Assembly: GCA_900545885.1 (NCBI GenBank)
Contig: URAF01000002.1
Coordinates: 62,001 to 126,000, forward strand
DNA length: 64,000 bases
Reading direction: 5' to 3'
DNA from: an uncultured Eubacteriales bacterium
GTDB lineage: Bacteria > Bacillota > Clostridia > Christensenellales > CAG-917
Part shown: one piece after another, positions 60,114-64,000 of the stretch
Layout: each line of letters starts with the position of its first letter
Numbering within the stretch: position 1 is the first letter of the stretch
Notes under the pieces: generated by a model
Databases searched by the model: none
Told to the model about the DNA's origin: nothing
The model's input: only the letters and a program-made list of their open reading frames with translations
Translations under genes and position numbers: made by a program

Positions 60114-61375
60114 ACGAGGCATTGACAAGCGACGCCGTAAATCTCGGCGCCGACCCCGCCGCAATAACCCCCGAAAAACCGAAACGTATAAGAAGTATCG
60201 ACCGTTTCAGAGGTTTTTGCGTGTTTTCAATGGTAATATTCCAGTTTTTGTCGCATTTCCCGAGTCTGGGATTTCTGTCCCGACTTGCGGTGCACGACAT
60301 AAACCAGGGCATTGTCATTCTGCCCGGAATGACGCTCGCCGACATCATCGCGCCTGCATTTATTTTCGCAATAGGGCTGACCTACGCGCTGTCGTTTTAC
60401 AACTGGCTCGGTAAATTCGGTCTGAAAAGCGCGATAATCCATTATGTGGAAAGAGCGCTTGCGCTCGTCGGTATAGGCGCTTTTACGGAAATTTCGCTGA
60501 ACGTTGTGGAAGCCGCAAGCGGCAGACCGCTCAACGAAGTCGACATAACTTGTCTTGTGTTCGGTTCGATTGCCATTGTCGGCATTATTCTCGTCGTGGT
60601 TTCGGGCTGTACCAAAAACAAGCTGTTCAGGAAAATTTCCTCGCAGGTACTGTACATTTCGCTCTCGTGCATGGGTATTGTCGACCTTGTCGTCAGCGCA
60701 ATCGACTACGCCTACATCGCGGCTGGCGGTCAGGCTGTTTACAACTACTGGCTGACCTTGCAGGGCATAGGCGTTGCGATACTCATCGCTCTTCCTTTTG
60801 TCCGTTCAAAAGCGTGGCTCAAAGCTCTGGTCGCGCTCATTCTCACAATCGGATTTTCCGTTTATCATCAGACGGGCGACAACGCAATCTATCTCGAAGT
60901 AATGCCTCACGGCGGCATTATGGGAACTCTCGGCTGGGGCGCAATGCTTCTCTTCGATATGGCGATTGCCGACGTATATTTCGAAAGAAGCAAACCTATG
61001 TCGTACGCGTTGTCCCTTTTCTTCCTTGTGCTGGGAATATACCTCGTTCAGTGGCTCGGACCCATTACGATGGGCACTTGCAGTCCTACGTTTATTCTCG
61101 TCGGCACGGGGTTGAGCGGAGCCGTGTTCGCTCTCTTCGACGTGGTGGACAGATTCCGTCCCGCCCGATTCGATTTCCTTGCGTGGTGGGGTAAAAACCC
61201 GATTATCCTCTTCCTCGTCGAATTCTTCTTCGTCGGGATTTACACGATGGTACTTCCCGCCGCAGCTACGACGGACGCACCGCTTTGGCTCGCCATAATT
61301 CAGGGCGTGCTTATGACCGCGTTGCTTACCGCCTTCACCTACTGGCTGTCCAAGAGAAAGGCAATCAGCGTCTGA
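60110..61375 (+). CDS. Multi-spanning acyltransferase-like protein 1 (HGSNAT/DUF5009-like)
   Basis: A 421-residue protein with about ten membrane helices. After a polar N terminus comes IRSIDRFRGFCVFSMVI and, one helix later, LPGMTLADIIAPAFIFAIGL, the pattern of the heparan-glucosaminide N-acetyltransferase/DUF1624/DUF5009 superfamily (R-x-x-S-x-D-x-x-RG, then TxADLxxPxFxF). The family moves acyl groups from cytosolic acyl-CoA to a sugar across the membrane. The active histidine seen in human HGSNAT just before that motif is not at the usual place; H in AVHDINQG is nearest. ATG 60110 overlaps the ligase stop. Function is inferred. Confidence 0.65.
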   Translation: MNEALTSDAVNLGADPAAITPEKPKRIRSIDRFRGFCVFSMVIFQFLSHFPSLGFLSRLAVHDINQGIVILPGMTLADIIAPAFIFAIGLTYALSFYNWLGKFGLKSAIIHYVERALALVGIGAFTEISLNVVEAASGRPLNEVDITCLVFGSIAIVGIILVVVSGCTKNKLFRKISSQVLYISLSCMGIVDLVVSAIDYAYIAAGGQAVYNYWLTLQGIGVAILIALPFVRSKAWLKALVALILTIGFSVYHQTGDNAIYLEVMPHGGIMGTLGWGAMLLFDMAIADVYFERSKPMSYALSLFFLVLGIYLVQWLGPITMGTCSPTFILVGTGLSGAVFALFDVVDRFRPARFDFLAWWGKNPIILFLVEFFFVGIYTMVLPAAATTDAPLWLAIIQGVLMTALLTAFTYWLSKRKAISV

Positions 61376-61414
61376 TGCCTTTCGCCGACGCCAATCACAA
61401 CCAAAGGAGATTAT

Positions 61415-62734
61415 ATGGAAAAGGTTTACGATACCGACCTCACGCAGAACGCGGTAGCATTGGTGCCCGAACACGAAATGCTCACCGTAGACAGCGTGAA
61501 AAAAGAAAGAATTCTGTCGATTGACAGGTTCCGCGGACTTTGTATGTTCGCAATGGTGTGTTCTTATTTTCTGGGACTGTTCAGCGGAGCGTTCGAGGCT
61601 TTCGCTCCCATAATCACGCATTTCAGAGACGGCATGGACACCGAAGGTATATTCATGCTGTTGCCCGGAATGTCATTTGCCGACCTCTTCGCGCCCATGT
61701 TCATATTCGTCATCGGATTGTCCATGGTTCACAGTTTCAGGTCGCGCGAAAAAAGATACGGAACGACCAGAGCGTTTGTCCAGCTTGCCGCAAGATTTGC
61801 GGGCATAATCGGCATGGGCATGGTAATTGCCGGACTTGAATCCGGTTGGAGCGGAGTCATAAGCGGCGACTGGGCGAACTTCGACGCCATACCTCACAAA
61901 GCCGTTCAGATTTTCGCGGCATGGTTCGTGCTCCAATGCTGCCTGCTTGTTCTGCTCATCGTTTCGCGTTTCTTCAAGAGCGACAAAATCAAGAAACCCG
62001 TCGAAAACGTGTTCAGGTTCAGCCTTGTGGTGGCGGGTGTGCTCGGCGTTTACTTCATTCTCGTTGCAACCGCCGAAAAATTCACGCCTCCCGAAGCGCC
62101 CCGTTACGGCGACTGGGTGTGGGACGTTCTTCCTCACATAGGACTTTCGGGACTGCTTGCGCTTCCTTTCCTCAAATTCAACAAGTGGGGCAGACTTGCG
62201 GCGGCGGCCGTTCTGTTCTTCGTAATGGCGGTGCTTTACGAAAACGGACTTTATCCGCAGGGTTCTAGCATTGTCGAAGGCGGTTTCATAGGCGGCTTCG
62301 GCGGAGCGCAGATTGTGCTTCTCGGCACAGTGTTCTCCGACCTCAAAGACGACAAATCCTACTGGGTGCTCACGTCATTGGTTCTTCTCGTCGCCGTGTT
62401 CTGCGCGGTTTCGCTCGGACTTCACGTTGCAAAGAGAGGATATACGCCCACTTACTGCTGGTTCAGCGCAGGTGTTGCCGCGGTTATCTGGGGCGCGTTC
62501 AACCTCATCAACAAATGGCAACCCAAGTTTGATTTCCTCAAAGTTTGGGGCGCAAACGCAATCGTCACTTACATCACGACAATTCTCGTATGCATGATTG
62601 TCGGAATGTTCAAGGGCGACGAGGCGGCGGCTATGTCCGCGGGTGCGGCGGTTTCCATCGTGCTTGTTGTGCTTGCAGTCTACACCGTTGTACAGACAAT
62701 CCTCGACAAAAAGAAAATTTACATCAGAGTTTAA
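61415..62734 (+). CDS. Multi-spanning acyltransferase-like protein 2 (HGSNAT/DUF5009-like)
   Basis: A 439-residue paralog of the preceding protein: ILSIDRFRGLCMFAMV followed by LPGMSFADLFAPMFIFVIGL, about ten membrane helices and a short basic C terminus. An H occurs in PIITHFRDGM ahead of the motif. ATG 61415 has AAAGGAG upstream, 39 bases after the previous stop, so it belongs to the same operon. Two diverged copies next to a ligase suggest partners in one acylation step or two different acceptors. It may also be unrelated to acyl transfer; assignment is by motif. Confidence 0.65.
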   Translation: MEKVYDTDLTQNAVALVPEHEMLTVDSVKKERILSIDRFRGLCMFAMVCSYFLGLFSGAFEAFAPIITHFRDGMDTEGIFMLLPGMSFADLFAPMFIFVIGLSMVHSFRSREKRYGTTRAFVQLAARFAGIIGMGMVIAGLESGWSGVISGDWANFDAIPHKAVQIFAAWFVLQCCLLVLLIVSRFFKSDKIKKPVENVFRFSLVVAGVLGVYFILVATAEKFTPPEAPRYGDWVWDVLPHIGLSGLLALPFLKFNKWGRLAAAAVLFFVMAVLYENGLYPQGSSIVEGGFIGGFGGAQIVLLGTVFSDLKDDKSYWVLTSLVLLVAVFCAVSLGLHVAKRGYTPTYCWFSAGVAAVIWGAFNLINKWQPKFDFLKVWGANAIVTYITTILVCMIVGMFKGDEAAAMSAGAAVSIVLVVLAVYTVVQTILDKKKIYIRV

Positions 62735-62776
62735 CATTTGCGGAAATCTGATTGTCGAAACAACCGATAATCCGAA

Positions 62777-62810
62777 AAAGCCGCGCACAACCGTGCGCGG
62801 CTTTGTGTTT
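62777..62810 (+). terminator. Terminator after the acyltransferase-like operon
   Basis: A 12-bp perfect stem (62777-62788 with 62793-62804), AACC loop, then a T-rich tail. Confidence 0.85.
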
Positions 62811-62900
62811 TTAACATTATTTAATACTTCGTGTATAGAATTTGCCTTAAAAGCCGTTACTCAAAATATATAAGTATTATAATTTGACGTCCGTATTTGG

Positions 62901-62930
62901 GTTGACATATAACTTGTGTCAACATATAAT
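62901..62930 (+). promoter_or_regulatory. Perfect consensus promoter carrying an inverted repeat
   Basis: TTGACA (62902-62907) and TATAAT (62925-62930), exactly 17 bases apart. GTTGACA (62901-62907) and TGTCAAC (62917-62923) form a perfect 7-bp inverted repeat with 9-base spacer covering the -35 box and spacer, a typical operator position for a repressor of an exporter. The leader to the start codon is about 100 bases. The other bases of the 306-bp gap hold the preceding terminator only. Confidence 0.7.
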
Positions 62931-63040
62931 GCATATACGTTGCAATACAAATATTAACTGTTGATTATAAATTTACACGCGCCTGCACGCAACGCTTCGG
63001 CGCTTTGTGCTTCCGTATTGCGTGAACGGAGAGAATTTTT

Positions 63041-64000
63041 ATGGGTCGTCAACAAAAAACCGCCAAGCAGCCCGGAGCTTTGCGTTCCCTCGCGGGTTGT
63101 ATAGGGGAATATGCGTTCCCTTCCGTTCTGACTTCGGTTTTCGTCATATTCGAAGTCATTCTGGAAGTGTTCATTCCTCTGATTATGGTGCAGATTATCG
63201 ACGTGGGGTTGGAACAGGAAACGGGTCCGTTTGTCTTTTCCTTGCAACTCGGCAGTTTTAACGCGCCCGTTTTCTCGCTGGACGGAAGAACGGACTTCAT
63301 TCTTGCCTGCGGCGGACTTATGATTGCAATGGCGCTGTTATCCCTGCTTTTCGGCGTTCTGTCGGGCAGATACGCGGCATATTCCGCGACGGGCTTCTCC
63401 ATGAACGTCAGACAGCGCATTTACTACAAGGTTCAGGATTTCAGTTTCGCAAACCTCGACCACTTCAACACCGCAAGCCTTGTTACGCGTCTTACGACGG
63501 ACATCAGCAATATTCAGATGTCCTATATGATGATAATCCGCGTTCTCGTCCGCGCTCCCGTAATGCTTATTATGGCGCTTTCCATGGCGATTTCCATAAG
63601 CCCCGACCTCGCGGTTGTTTTCGCGGTCGCGCTTCCCATTATAATTGTCGGATTGGTAGTCGGTATAGTCGTGGTTTTCCCGCGCTTTACGAAAATGCTT
63701 CATAAATACGACGATATGAACGAAAGCACGCAGGAAAACCTCACGGGTATCCGTACGGTCAAAACTTTCGTGCGTGAAGAATACGAAACCGAAAAATTCA
63801 GAAAGGTCAGTGCAACGGTTCAGAAACTTCAGTTCTCCGCCGAAAAAATGCTGGTCATCGCAATGCCGCTCATGCAGGCGGTTGCGTTCGGTTGTATCGT
63901 TTCCGTCGTTTGGTTCGGCGGCAACCGTATAATCAGCGGCATTATGTCGCCCGGTCAGTTCACCGCGTTCATAAACTATATCATGCAGATACTCATGTCG
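63041..64000 (+). CDS. ABC exporter, membrane-domain half (3' end outside window)
   Basis: The frame is open from ATG 63041 to the window end (320 codons). It begins with a basic start (GRQQKTAKQPG), then helices of a type I ABC exporter membrane domain: EYAFPSVLTSVFVIFEVILEV, a loop, DFILACGGLMIAMALLSLLFGVLSGRYAAYSA, and the coupling segments VRQRIYYKVQDFSF, FNTASLVTRLTTDISNIQ and ENLTGIRTVKTFVREEYE. The ATPase domain is expected beyond the window. GGAGAG lies 7 bases before the start. Such half-transporters often come in pairs for drug or lipid export. Controlled by an operator-bearing consensus promoter. Confidence 0.88.
   Translation, partial: MGRQQKTAKQPGALRSLAGCIGEYAFPSVLTSVFVIFEVILEVFIPLIMVQIIDVGLEQETGPFVFSLQLGSFNAPVFSLDGRTDFILACGGLMIAMALLSLLFGVLSGRYAAYSATGFSMNVRQRIYYKVQDFSFANLDHFNTASLVTRLTTDISNIQMSYMMIIRVLVRAPVMLIMALSMAISISPDLAVVFAVALPIIIVGLVVGIVVVFPRFTKMLHKYDDMNESTQENLTGIRTVKTFVREEYETEKFRKVSATVQKLQFSAEKMLVIAMPLMQAVAFGCIVSVVWFGGNRIISGIMSPGQFTAFINYIMQILMS

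Overview
The window reads as a chromosomal segment of a low-to-mid GC Firmicute (Bacillota), most likely an uncultured, anaerobic, gut-type member of the Clostridia. The evidence is AGGAGG-type ribosome binding sites, many TTGACA/TATAAT promoters with 17-bp spacing, a two-subunit glycine decarboxylase (GcvPA/GcvPB), FeoAB iron uptake, a CdaA-type diadenylate cyclase, a TPP riboswitch and a one-piece tmRNA. The lineage below phylum is inference. No rRNA, tRNA, CRISPR array, insertion sequence or prophage was recognised. The DNA is densely coding, with short operons closed by clear hairpin-plus-T-run terminators.

Layout: 1-1752 end of cdaA plus a DUF1015 gene; 1903-3213 aspartokinase; 3562-5211 (-) acyl-CoA synthetase; 5341-11090 two membrane-anchored winged-helix-like proteins leading into uvrB and uvrA; 11231-14561 (-) a small Xre regulator and an SmtB/ArsR-controlled Zn/Cd-type P-type ATPase; 15049-16621 an M28 peptidase with membrane segments plus an ABM monooxygenase; 16928-20035 (-) a MacB-like ABC fusion; 20336-22825 tcdA, dtd and an RNA methyltransferase; 23025-25239 nitroreductase, low-molecular-weight phosphatase, membrane protein and AlkD-like operon; 25525-29239 feoAB plus a membrane protein; 29425-30312 (-) aldose epimerase; 30623-34371 (-) Na/phosphate transporter with response regulator and kinase; 34643-37354 a second MacB-like ABC fusion; 37518-39233 Zn alcohol dehydrogenase and a small membrane protein; 39835-41990 a sigma factor, secreted cysteine-peptidase-like protein and anti-sigma-like protein; 42178-45801 (-) a TPP-riboswitch thiamine/pyrimidine uptake operon; 45964-46326 (-) tmRNA; 46530-48266 a membrane protein and an esterase; 48360-50536 a DUF1538 membrane protein with two PII-like proteins; 50712-57509 lipoate ligase, lipoamide dehydrogenase and the glycine cleavage system; 57759-58176 two tiny genes; 58512-62734 an acyl-CoA ligase with two related multi-spanning acyltransferase-like proteins; 63041-end a truncated ABC exporter.

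How genes work together: lplA, lpdA, gcvT, gcvH, gcvPA and gcvPB give a complete glycine cleavage machine together with the enzyme that lipoylates its H protein. The thiamine operon imports a precursor under TPP control. The phosphate transporter is co-transcribed with a two-component system and has Pho-box-like direct repeats upstream. The least described units are (a) the sigma factor / secreted peptidase-like / anti-sigma operon at 39.8-42.0 kb, (b) DUF1538 with tandem PII-like proteins at 48.4-50.5 kb, and (c) the acyl-CoA ligase with paired membrane acyltransferase-like proteins at 58.5-62.7 kb, whose promoter overlaps a perfect 21-bp palindrome. Long open frames antisense to most genes come from codon usage and are not annotated.
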